Assembly: GCF_031882575.1 (NCBI RefSeq)
Contig: NZ_CP134772.1
Span: 5,987,001-6,051,000 of the forward strand
Direction: 5' to 3'
Length of the DNA stretch: 64,000 bases
Source: Pseudomonas sp. VD-NE ins
GTDB taxonomy: Bacteria > Pseudomonadota > Gammaproteobacteria > Pseudomonadales > Pseudomonadaceae
The notes below the pieces were generated by a model, which saw only the letters and a list, made by a program, of their open reading frames with translations, was not told the origin of the DNA and ran no database searches. Below are positions 42,674 through 50,634 of this stretch, piece by piece. Made by a program: the position numbers and the translations under genes. Each line of letters opens with the position of its first letter. The stretch's first letter is position 1.

Positions 42674-43957
42674 TCAGACGGCAATCCCTTTGCGGCATTG
42701 CAGTTGTGCGGTGCGCACGCGGGCGAAGGCGCGGGTGAGGCGCAGGAGCATTTCGTCGATGTTGGTTTTGCTCACGGTGAGCGCCGGGGTGAAGCGCAGG
42801 CAGTTTGCTTGCGGGGCGTTGAGCAGAAGGCCTTCGTGCAGGGCGGCGTGGACGACGGCTTCGGCGGAATCGTCTGACAGAGTCAGTCCGTGGAACAGGC
42901 CTTGGCCGCGCAGTTCGCCGTGGTCGTAGCGGTGCGCCAATCGGGCCAGGCCTTCGCGCAGATGTTGGCCGTTGTCGTTGATCTGTTCGAGAAAGCTGCG
43001 GTCTTGCACGCTGTCGAGCACCACCAGACCGGCCGCTGTCATCAGTGCGTTGCCGTGATGGGTGCCGCCGAGTTCGCCCGCTTCGAAACAACAGGCCTTG
43101 CCCCGCGCCAATAGCGCCGCTAACGGCACACCGCCGCCAAGCCCTTTGCCGAGCACAACGATATCGGCGCGTACGCCGTAGGACTGTTCGGCGAGCAACG
43201 TGCCGCAGCGGCCGATGCCGGTTTGCACTTCGTCGAGGATCAGCAGAATGCCCAGTTCACGGCACAGACGCTCGACGCCTTTGAGGTAGTGCTCGGTGGC
43301 TGGAATTACACCGGCATCGCTCTGGATCGGCTCCAGCATGATCGCCACTGTTTGCGCATCGACCGCCGCGTGCAGCGCCGGCAAGTCGTTGAACGGCACC
43401 CGATCAAAACCCGGCAGCAGCGGCGCGAAACGGTTGTGCAGGTTGCAGCTGTCCGAGGCGGAAATCGTTGCCAGGCTTCGACCATGACAACCCTGCTTCG
43501 CAACGATGATCCGCGACGCGCCGCCGCGATGCAGTTGGCCCCATTTGCGCGCCAGTTTGATCGCCGCTTCACAGGCTTCGCTGCCGCTGTTGAGCAAGTA
43601 CGCCTGATCGCTGGAAGTGGCGGCGCACAGGCGCTCGGCGAGGCTGAGCATGCCGCGATTATGCAGATTGAAACCGGGATTGATCAGCGCCTGCGCCTGA
43701 CTGCTGATGGCTTTGACCAATGCCGAAGGGCTGTGGCCAAGGCTGTTGGCACCGCCGGCCTGGGAAAAGTCGAGGTATGCACGATCGTTGCTGTCCCACA
43801 GCCACGATCCCTGACCCCGGACGAACACCTGTTGCGGCCGTTCGACGCTGGGCATCAGCCTTTCAGCGCTAAGATTCTCGCTGCTTTGAGCAGGATTGGC
43901 CTCGAAAGCGAGGTCATCAAGACTCGGCGTCTGGCGCCGCAAACTGAACAGATTCAT
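42674..43957 (-). CDS. Class III PLP-dependent aminotransferase
   Basis: This 427-residue protein has the acetylornithine/4-aminobutyrate aminotransferase pattern: LLNSGSEACEAAIKLARK, CHGRSLATISAS, LILDEVQTGIGRCG and the PLP-lysine segment VLGKGLGGGVPLAA. The substrate cannot be decided from sequence. It is divergent from a LysR gene 169 bp away that may control it. Comparable aminotransferase and regulator genes adjoin pqq genes in other fluorescent pseudomonads, as I recall. Confidence 0.88.
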   Translation of the reverse strand: MNLFSLRRQTPSLDDLAFEANPAQSSENLSAERLMPSVERPQQVFVRGQGSWLWDSNDRAYLDFSQAGGANSLGHSPSALVKAISSQAQALINPGFNLHNRGMLSLAERLCAATSSDQAYLLNSGSEACEAAIKLARKWGQLHRGGASRIIVAKQGCHGRSLATISASDSCNLHNRFAPLLPGFDRVPFNDLPALHAAVDAQTVAIMLEPIQSDAGVIPATEHYLKGVERLCRELGILLILDEVQTGIGRCGTLLAEQSYGVRADIVVLGKGLGGGVPLAALLARGKACCFEAGELGGTHHGNALMTAAGLVVLDSVQDRSFLEQINDNGQHLREGLARLAHRYDHGELRGQGLFHGLTLSDDSAEAVVHAALHEGLLLNAPQANCLRFTPALTVSKTNIDEMLLRLTRAFARVRTAQLQCRKGIAV

Positions 43958-43965
43958 TGCAAAAA

Positions 43966-43979
43966 ACCTCGTTCGAGGT
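43966..43979. promoter_or_regulatory. Palindrome over the aminotransferase ribosome-binding site
   Basis: ACCTCGTTCGAGGT (ACCTCG-TT-CGAGGT) lies 9-22 bp before the aminotransferase start. On the minus strand it includes the GAGG likely to act as ribosome-binding site. It could be a LysR half-site pair or a translation-control hairpin. Confidence 0.45.
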
Positions 43980-44126
43980 GTTTTGAACTGCCTATGTAAA
44001 CACTGTCGAAGCGAACGCTATTCATCGCGCTTTCTGGCCCTGTAAGCCTTGTGAATGCGGTTAGACTAGGCGCACTGACGGCTTCGGGCCATTTCGTTTT
44101 TCCAGCATTTTCGATAAGCGTTACTT

Positions 44127-45041
44127 ATGGATTTCAAACAACTGCGTTATTTCGTCGCGGTCTACGAAGAAGGCCATGTCGGCCGCGCGGCGGAACGCCT
44201 GTCGATCTCGCAACCGGCGCTGTCGCAGCAGATCCGCCAGCTCGAACAGAACCTCGACGTCACTCTGTTCGAACGCAGCAGCAAACGTCTGCTGCCGACC
44301 CTCGCCGCGCACACGTTGTACAACCATGCCTTACCGCTGCTCGACGGTTTGCAACGGGCGCGCGAGGCGCTGGGCAACTTCAAGGGCCAGGCCTTGCGCA
44401 CGTTGGCAATCGGCGTGCTGCAAACAGTTCACACCAGTCTGGTGCCGCAAATGCTTGAGCGGGTGCGTAAAGCGCAGCCGCATCTGGTGGTGCAGATTTA
44501 TGAATTGACCGGACTTGAGATCGAGCGACGATTGCTCAATGGCTCGCTGGATATTGGCATCAGTTATCTACCGCCGCGCCAACCGGGTTTGCATGGTGTG
44601 ATGCTTTACGAAGATGAACTGACGCTGGTGATCCCGGCGGATCATCCATTGCGTGAATTCAAGAAAGTCTCGATGCGTCAGGCGGCCGAACTGCCCATGT
44701 TGCTGTTAGGCGAAGAGTTTCAGATACGTCAGATCTGGCAGGCGCAACTGACCGCCCTCGGACGACGTCCGCAGGTGCAGGCCGAGCTGAACAATATGGT
44801 GGGGATTCTCGACAGTTTGCCGCACACCAAACTGGCGACGGTGCTGCCGGGCCGTTCGCAGAAGGAATACGACGATCAGGATCTGTTGTGGAAACCGCTG
44901 AGCGAACCCCGGGTGCCACTGAAAGTGGGTTTGGTCTGTCGCGATGTGCAACGTCAGCAGGCGCCTTTGGCGCTGTTGCGGACATTGCTGGAGGAGGTGA
45001 TGGAGCGTGAAGTGCGGCCAGAGAGAGATCCTCTGGTCTGA
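44127..45041 (+). CDS. LysR family transcriptional regulator
   Basis: This 304-residue protein has an N-terminal LysR winged helix (MDFKQLRYFVAVYEEGHVGR, ISQPALSQQIRQLEQNLDVTLFER). A substrate-binding domain follows (LAIGVLQTVHTSLVPQML, GSLDIGISYLPP). The overall look is of the CynR/CbbR-type branch. It is divergent from the aminotransferase gene, its most likely target. The effector is unknown. Confidence 0.92.
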   Translation: MDFKQLRYFVAVYEEGHVGRAAERLSISQPALSQQIRQLEQNLDVTLFERSSKRLLPTLAAHTLYNHALPLLDGLQRAREALGNFKGQALRTLAIGVLQTVHTSLVPQMLERVRKAQPHLVVQIYELTGLEIERRLLNGSLDIGISYLPPRQPGLHGVMLYEDELTLVIPADHPLREFKKVSMRQAAELPMLLLGEEFQIRQIWQAQLTALGRRPQVQAELNNMVGILDSLPHTKLATVLPGRSQKEYDDQDLLWKPLSEPRVPLKVGLVCRDVQRQQAPLALLRTLLEEVMEREVRPERDPLV

Positions 45042-45061
45042 GTACTTTTCTGCAGGCAAAA

Positions 45062-45086
45062 GAAAACCCCGCCGAAGCGGGGCTTT
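45062..45086. terminator. Terminator between convergent LysR and acyl-CoA dehydrogenase genes
   Basis: CCCCGC-CGAA-GCGGGG (45067-45082) is followed by CTTT on the plus strand. On the minus strand it is followed by TTTTCTTTT, so it is stronger for the leftward transcript. Confidence 0.85.
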
Positions 45087-45231
45087 GCAGACTGTTTCCC
45101 TGACATCCATTTCACTCCGCCACCCTGGCAGAATCCTACGTGTCCGTGTTGTTGCTTTGCGCTTCCTGCGCGACGTCCATGAAATGTAGATTAGCCGTGG
45201 ATCCAATCTACGCATATGGGAGAACAGCAGC

Positions 45232-45261
45232 ACGTCATGTAAGAGAATGCTTACATGACGT
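45232..45261. repeat. Perfect 12-bp inverted repeat after acyl-CoA dehydrogenase gene
   Basis: ACGTCATGTAAG (45232-45243) and CTTACATGACGT (45250-45261) pair perfectly around AGAATG, beginning 7 bp after the stop of the leftward gene. No T-run follows. The sequence is AT-balanced, unlike the REP elements, and may be a 3' mRNA stabiliser or binding site. Confidence 0.6.
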
Positions 45262-45268
45262 CATCGCA

Positions 45269-47047
45269 TCAGAATTGCGCCGCATCCAGCAGGAACAGCG
45301 ATTCGCTACCGGCCTTCACCGACGCGCTCAACGAGTGAATTCGCGGCAGCAGACGGGCGAAGTAGAAGCGCGCGGTGCCTAGCTTGCTGGCATAGAAATC
45401 GTCCTGCGCTTCTTTGCCCAATGAGGCTTTGGCCATCAATGCCCACATGTAGGCGTAGGAAACGTATCCAAACGCTTGCAGATATTCGACCGAAGCCGCG
45501 CCAATTTCGTTCGGGTTGTTTTTTGCCCGATCCAACAACCACGAGGTCAACTCGTCGAGAGTGTCGACGGCATCGTTCAGCGGCTTGGTGAATTCACCCA
45601 GATCGGCGCTGGCCGTCGCGGTGAAATGGCGGATCTCGTCAGCGAACAGCTTGTAGAACGCGCCGCCGCTGCCGACGATCTTGCGCCCGACCAGGTCCAG
45701 CGCCTGAATGCCGTTGGTGCCTTCGTAGATCTGGGTAATGCGCACGTCACGCACCAGTTGCTCCTGGCCCCATTCGCGGATGTAGCCGTGGCCGCCGAAA
45801 ATCTGCTGGCCGTGAACGGTGGTTTCCAGACCCAGATCGGTGAGGAATGCCTTGGCCACCGGCGTCAGCAACGCGACCAGATCTTCCGCACGTTTACGGG
45901 TGGTGGCGTCTTCGCTGAACTTGGCGGTGTCGAGTTGCATTGCCACGTAGGTGGAAAACGCACGGCCGCCCTCGTTCGAGGCTTTCATGGTCAGCAGCAT
46001 GCGCCGCACGTCCGGGTGGACGATGATCGGGTCAGCGACTTTGTCTTTGTTCTGCGCGCCAGTCGGCGAACGGCTTTGCAGACGGTCGCGGGCGTATTCA
46101 ACGGCGTTCTGGTAAGAGCGCTCACCGGTGGCCAGGCCCTGGATGCCGACGCCCAGACGTTCGTAGTTCATCATGGTGAACATCGCGGCCAGGCCTTTGT
46201 TCGGCTCGCCAACCAGATAACCCACGGCTTCGTCGAAGTTCATCACGCAGGTCGCGGACGCCTGGATGCCCATCTTGTGTTCGATCGAACCGCAGTTCGC
46301 CGGGTTACGCGCGCCCAGGCTGCCGTCGGCATTAACCATGAACTTCGGCACGAGGAACAGCGAGATGCCCTTAGGACCAGCCGGGGCGTCCGGCAGTTTG
46401 GCCAGCACCAGGTGAATGATGTTTTCGGTGAGGTCGTGTTCGCCACCGGTGATGAAGATCTTGGTGCCGCTGACTTTGTAGGAGCCGTCGGCCTGAGGCT
46501 CGGCTTTTGTGCGGATGATCCCCAGGTCGGTGCCAGCGTGCGGCTCGGTCAGGCACATGGAACCTGCCCAGACGCCGGCGTACATGTTCGGCAGGTACGC
46601 AGCTTTCAGCTCTTCGCTGGCGTGGGCGTTGATCGACAGGCAGGCGCCGGCGGTCAGCATCGGGTACAGACCGAAGGACAGGCTGGCGGAGTTGACCATT
46701 TCTTCAACCTGCGCCGACACGGCTTTGGGCATGCCCATGCCGCCGTATTGCGGATCGCCACCGACGCCAACCCAGCCGCCTTCGGCATAAGTCTTATAAG
46801 CCTGTGGGAAACCGGCTGGAGTGGTGACGGCACCGTCGGCCCAGTGGCAACCTTCTTCGTCAGCGGCGCGGCTCAATGGCGCGATGCTTTTGCTGGTGAC
46901 CTTGCCGGCCTCTTCGAGAATGGCTTCAACGGTTTCGGCGTCGACGGTCTCGGCCAGTGCCGGCAGTTCGGCCCAGAGTTTGGCGACCTCGAACACTTCA
47001 TTGAGGACGAAGCGCATATCGCGCAGCGGCGCTTTGTAGTCAGCCAT
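45269..47047 (-). CDS. Acyl-CoA dehydrogenase with C-terminal extension (copy 1)
   Basis: I start at the ATG read at 47047 ([13 protein letters not shown]), giving 592 residues; an upstream in-frame ATG adds an unconserved leader. It has the ~600-residue form with an N-terminal extension, the substrate/FAD motifs CLTEPHAGTDLG and KIFITGGEHD, and the catalytic-base motif IYEGTNGIQ. A C-terminal domain is also present. It performs the first oxidation of fatty acyl-CoA beta-oxidation, passing electrons to ETF. It is one of three paralogues in the window, resembling the P. aeruginosa PA0506-PA0508 group. Chain-length preference cannot be read from sequence. Confidence 0.92.
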   Translation of the reverse strand: MADYKAPLRDMRFVLNEVFEVAKLWAELPALAETVDAETVEAILEEAGKVTSKSIAPLSRAADEEGCHWADGAVTTPAGFPQAYKTYAEGGWVGVGGDPQYGGMGMPKAVSAQVEEMVNSASLSFGLYPMLTAGACLSINAHASEELKAAYLPNMYAGVWAGSMCLTEPHAGTDLGIIRTKAEPQADGSYKVSGTKIFITGGEHDLTENIIHLVLAKLPDAPAGPKGISLFLVPKFMVNADGSLGARNPANCGSIEHKMGIQASATCVMNFDEAVGYLVGEPNKGLAAMFTMMNYERLGVGIQGLATGERSYQNAVEYARDRLQSRSPTGAQNKDKVADPIIVHPDVRRMLLTMKASNEGGRAFSTYVAMQLDTAKFSEDATTRKRAEDLVALLTPVAKAFLTDLGLETTVHGQQIFGGHGYIREWGQEQLVRDVRITQIYEGTNGIQALDLVGRKIVGSGGAFYKLFADEIRHFTATASADLGEFTKPLNDAVDTLDELTSWLLDRAKNNPNEIGAASVEYLQAFGYVSYAYMWALMAKASLGKEAQDDFYASKLGTARFYFARLLPRIHSLSASVKAGSESLFLLDAAQF

Positions 47048-47173
47048 GGCAAACCTCGCAAGATCTAAACGGTGATTCGTGGAATGGTGTTTTCGTTGAG
47101 CCGGAGTGTACCTCAACAACTTTTGCGACACATAGGGTCAACCGGTGACTGTTTTGTTATTTTTAGTCACCAC

Positions 47174-47255
47174 AAAAAGATCGCAGCCTCCGGCAGCTCC
47201 TACAGGTAAAACTCGATCCCGTGTAGGAGCTGCCGAAGGCTGCGATCTTTTGCTT
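47174..47255. repeat. REP pair, class B (inverted)
   Basis: Arms sharing GATCGCAGCC and GGCAGCTCCTACA lie in inverted orientation between two acyl-CoA dehydrogenase genes of the same direction. Confidence 0.92.
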
Positions 47256-47259
47256 TTTC

Positions 47260-49056
47260 CTACAGGGAAAACAGTTCAGCAGGCAGTTTCATCAAACAAT
47301 CACTCCCCGCCTCAATCGCCGCTCGATGCGCCGCCGTACGCGGCAACAAGCGCTTGAAGTAAAACTCGCACGTCGCCAACTTGCCCCGCAGGTAATCGGC
47401 CTCACCCTCGCCCGCGTCCAGTTGCGCCTGCGCCACCAATGCCATACGCAACCACAGATAACCGAGAATGATGTAACCGCTGTACATCAGATAATCAACC
47501 GACGCCGCGCCCACCTCATCCGGGTTCTTCATCGCCGCCATCCCGACCTTCATGGTCAGGTCGCCCCACTGCTGGTTCAGTTCATTGAGTTGCGCAACGA
47601 AACTGCCCAGTTGTGGATGCTCAGCGTTGGCCGCGCAGAACTTATGGACGATTTTGGTAAACCCGCGCAGCAACTTGCCCTGACTGCCCAGCACCTTGCG
47701 ACCCAGCAGATCCAGCGCCTGAATGCCGTTGGTGCCTTCGTAGATCGGTGCAATCCGACAGTCGCGAACCAGCTGTTCCATGCCCCACTCGCGAATGAAG
47801 CCATGGCCGCCAAACACCTGCATGCCGTGATTGGTTACTTCCAGCCCGGTGTCGGTCATGTACGCCTTGCAGATCGGTGTGAGGAACGCCAGCAGGTCTT
47901 CGGCCTCCTGACGCGCTTCGGCATCGCTGCTCAGATGCGCGACATCAAGCAACTGCGCGGTGAAATAGGTCAGCGCACGATTGCCCTCGTTGAAGGCCTT
48001 CATGGTCAGCAGCATGCGCCGCACGTCCGGGTGGACGATGATCGGGTCGGCCGCTTTGTCCGGGGCTTTGGCGCCGGTCAGCGAGCGCATCTGCAAGCGG
48101 TCGCTGGCGTATTTGATCGCGCCCTGGAAGCTTGCTTCGCCCAGACACAAACCCTGCATGCCGGTGCCGAGGCGCGCGTGGTTCATCATGGTGAACATGC
48201 AGTTCAGGCCCTTGTTCGCCTCGCCGATCAGGTAGCCCTTGGCACCGTCAAAGTTCAGCACACAAGTGGCCGAAGCCTTGATGCCCATCTTGTGTTCGAT
48301 CGAACCGCAGGAGACGCCGTTGCGCTCACCCGCTTCGCCCGCCGTATCCGGCAAGAACTTCGGCACGATAAACAGCGAAATCCCTTTGGTCCCGGCCGGC
48401 GCGTCCGGCAGTTTGGCCAGCACCAGATGGATGATGTTGGCGCTCATGTCGTGCTCGCCGGCGGAGATGAAAATCTTGCTGCCGGTGACCGCGTAACTGC
48501 CGTCAGCCTGAGGCACGGCGCGGGTCTTGATGATGCCCAGGTCGGTGCCGCAATGGGCTTCGGTCAGGCACATGGTGCCGGTCCATTGCCCGGCGGTGAG
48601 TTTGCTCAGATAAGTCTCTTTCTGCTCGGCGCTGCCGTGGGCGTGAATCGCCGACATCGCACCGTGGGTCAGCCCCGGGTACATGCCCCAGGAGGTGTTG
48701 CTGGAGCCGACCATTTCGCTGATCACCAAACCCAGCGAACTTGGCAGGCCTTGGCCGCCGTAAACCGGATCTGCCGCCAGACCGTGCCAGCCGCCTTCGA
48801 CATATTGTGCGAAAGCCTGCTTGAAGCCTGTAGGCGTTGTCACCACACCGTTGTCGAAATGGCAGCCCTCTTCGTCACCGCTGCGATTGAGCGGCGCCAG
48901 AACGTTCTCGCAGAACTTCGCGCCCTCTTCGAGGATCGCGTTGATCATGTCCGGGCTGGCGTCGTGGGCGCCGAGGGCGGCGTAATTGGCGTGGAAGTCG
49001 AAGACGTGGTCGATCAGAAAGCGCATGTCGCGCAGGGGAGCTTTGTACTCAGGCAT
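47260..49056 (-). CDS. Acyl-CoA dehydrogenase with C-terminal extension (copy 2)
   Basis: The start is the ATG read at 49056 (MPEYKAPLRDMRF) with GGAG upstream, giving 598 residues. It shares with copies 1 and 3 [37 protein letters not shown] and the catalytic IYEGTNGIQ. It is closer to copy 3 (53010) than to copy 1 over most blocks (for example FISAGEHDM against FITGGEHDL). It probably oxidises fatty acyl-CoA of a different chain length. Only 90 bp separate it from the diguanylate cyclase gene upstream. Confidence 0.92.
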   Translation of the reverse strand: MPEYKAPLRDMRFLIDHVFDFHANYAALGAHDASPDMINAILEEGAKFCENVLAPLNRSGDEEGCHFDNGVVTTPTGFKQAFAQYVEGGWHGLAADPVYGGQGLPSSLGLVISEMVGSSNTSWGMYPGLTHGAMSAIHAHGSAEQKETYLSKLTAGQWTGTMCLTEAHCGTDLGIIKTRAVPQADGSYAVTGSKIFISAGEHDMSANIIHLVLAKLPDAPAGTKGISLFIVPKFLPDTAGEAGERNGVSCGSIEHKMGIKASATCVLNFDGAKGYLIGEANKGLNCMFTMMNHARLGTGMQGLCLGEASFQGAIKYASDRLQMRSLTGAKAPDKAADPIIVHPDVRRMLLTMKAFNEGNRALTYFTAQLLDVAHLSSDAEARQEAEDLLAFLTPICKAYMTDTGLEVTNHGMQVFGGHGFIREWGMEQLVRDCRIAPIYEGTNGIQALDLLGRKVLGSQGKLLRGFTKIVHKFCAANAEHPQLGSFVAQLNELNQQWGDLTMKVGMAAMKNPDEVGAASVDYLMYSGYIILGYLWLRMALVAQAQLDAGEGEADYLRGKLATCEFYFKRLLPRTAAHRAAIEAGSDCLMKLPAELFSL

Positions 49057-49146
49057 GGTGGCTTCTCCGTCAGCAGATTGCTCCAACCTACTGCCGGCCA
49101 CCACGCCCCACAATCACTGTGCAGACGCTGAATGCGCCGTCATCAC

Positions 49147-50436
49147 TCAACCTGCGGCCGTGTCCATGCGCACCGCTCCGCGACGGTTTTGTCCGTACGC
49201 CATCACGCAGTTACGCCCCGCGCCTTTTGCGGCGTAGAGCGCCTCGTCGGCAGACTTGAGCACTTGTTCCGGGTTGCGCTGCTCCACTCGTTCGGCGACG
49301 CCGATGCTCACCGTGACCGAAACGCTGGAGGCACCGGAACCGGCCCGGCGCTGACGACCTTGCTGATCATCCTGCGGACGGTTTTCCTGATTGCGCAGTT
49401 GAATGTTGTAGGAAGCAATCGACTCGCGGATCACCTCAAGGTGCGGCATGCACTCCTCAAGGGTTTTGCCTGCAAACACCAGGGCGAATTCCTCACCGCC
49501 ATAGCGATACGCCCTACCACCGCCGCTGATTTTCGACAGTTTGCTGGCCACCAGACGCAGCACCTGGTCACCGACATCGTGGCCATGGGTGTCGTTGAAT
49601 TTCTTGAAGTGATCGACGTCGCTCATCGCCAATACATAGTTGCGACCGAGGCGTTGCATACGTTCATTGAGCGCGCGACGGCCCGGCAGACCGGTGAGCT
49701 CATCGCGGAAGGCCATTTGATAAGCCTCGTGCGCAACGGCGGCGGCGATCATCAACATCACCTGACTGCACATGATGTTCAGGGTAAACGGCAGGATGAA
49801 GGTTTTCGGCAGCATCCAGAACACGCCGAGCAGGCCTACCAGTTGCGCCGCATGCAGCGGGCGCGGGTGGCGCCAGTATTGCCAGGCGAGCAGCAGGAAT
49901 GCCGAGATAAACACCGGATAGGACAGTTGGATCAAGCTCATCCACGCGCCGTGCAGCGCCGGCCAGCGGATTTCCGAGAGCCACATCAGCAGTGCCTGGG
50001 GATAACTTTGCTCAAGGCCCAATGCCACGCTGCCAAAGGCCAGCAACACGGCGAAACGCGCAACCATGTCCTGAAACAGATGTGTGCGTTCCTGCCACGC
50101 CGCGAAAAGGCCAAACAGCAGCGGCAGCAGCAAACAGACGAGGTGGAAGACCACCGCAGCGTCTTCGCGAACCTTGCCGTTGTCGCGGTAATAGTCGGTC
50201 TGGGTATCGAGCAAAAAGTAGGCGATGTACACCGTGAGCATCAGAAACAGTTCGCGCTGACGTCGGTAAACCGCGCAATACGCGCCACCCAGCAACAGCA
50301 CCAACGTCGGCAGCACGTTGAACAGAGAAGTGAAGAACACGTTGAGGTCTTTGACGTACGCAGCCGCCAACCCCGCAAGTAACAACAGCAGTGATGGCAG
50401 GAAATGGCTGAAACGTACAGCGGAAGAACGCGGCAA
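49147..50436 (-). CDS. Membrane-bound diguanylate cyclase (GGEEF)
   Basis: This 429-residue protein has about six membrane spans in residues 10-240 and a C-terminal GGDEF domain with FRDELTGLPGRRAL, DVDHFKKFNDTHGHDVGD and an active GGEEF at residues 313-317. The RxxD inhibitory site is missing (SGGG at the expected place). A Gln/Arg-rich insert lies within the domain. It makes c-di-GMP. A perfect CRP-type palindrome lies 73 bp upstream of its start. Confidence 0.92.
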   Translation of the reverse strand: MPRSSAVRFSHFLPSLLLLLAGLAAAYVKDLNVFFTSLFNVLPTLVLLLGGAYCAVYRRQRELFLMLTVYIAYFLLDTQTDYYRDNGKVREDAAVVFHLVCLLLPLLFGLFAAWQERTHLFQDMVARFAVLLAFGSVALGLEQSYPQALLMWLSEIRWPALHGAWMSLIQLSYPVFISAFLLLAWQYWRHPRPLHAAQLVGLLGVFWMLPKTFILPFTLNIMCSQVMLMIAAAVAHEAYQMAFRDELTGLPGRRALNERMQRLGRNYVLAMSDVDHFKKFNDTHGHDVGDQVLRLVASKLSKISGGGRAYRYGGEEFALVFAGKTLEECMPHLEVIRESIASYNIQLRNQENRPQDDQQGRQRRAGSGASSVSVTVSIGVAERVEQRNPEQVLKSADEALYAAKGAGRNCVMAYGQNRRGAVRMDTAAG

Positions 50437-50508
50437 GGGTAAAGCTCCGACCCGTCATATCAAAGAGATGGCATTGTGCCTGCAATGTGGCCAGTTAAGC
50501 ACACACAA

Positions 50509-50524
50509 TGTGATCCAGATCACA
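50509..50524. promoter_or_regulatory. CRP/Vfr-type palindrome upstream of the diguanylate cyclase gene
   Basis: TGTGATCCAGATCACA matches the CRP consensus TGTGA-N6-TCACA exactly. It lies 73-88 bp before the cyclase start on the minus strand, a usual distance for activation, in a gap whose other gene is convergent on it. Confidence 0.75.
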
Positions 50525-50634
50525 TGCAGTCTCTTTAACGGCAGAAAACCCGAGTATCTGAGCGATTTACCAAGTTTTTTGCCCGATTTGCCGTACTGGC
50601 CACCATCACTGATGGCCAGGCTTGAAAATATCCC

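Noticed and set aside
45476..47068. 530-codon plus-strand open frame opposite acyl-CoA dehydrogenase copy 1 (similar ones opposite copies 2 and 3)
   Set aside because: All three dehydrogenase genes produce the same kind of antisense frame, as expected from paralogous GC-rich sequence, not from real genes.
50595..50618. CTGGCCA/TGGCCAG hairpin after the di-haem peroxidase gene as a terminator
   Set aside because: Competing overlapping stems and no T-run directly after the stem on the minus strand; too weak to list.
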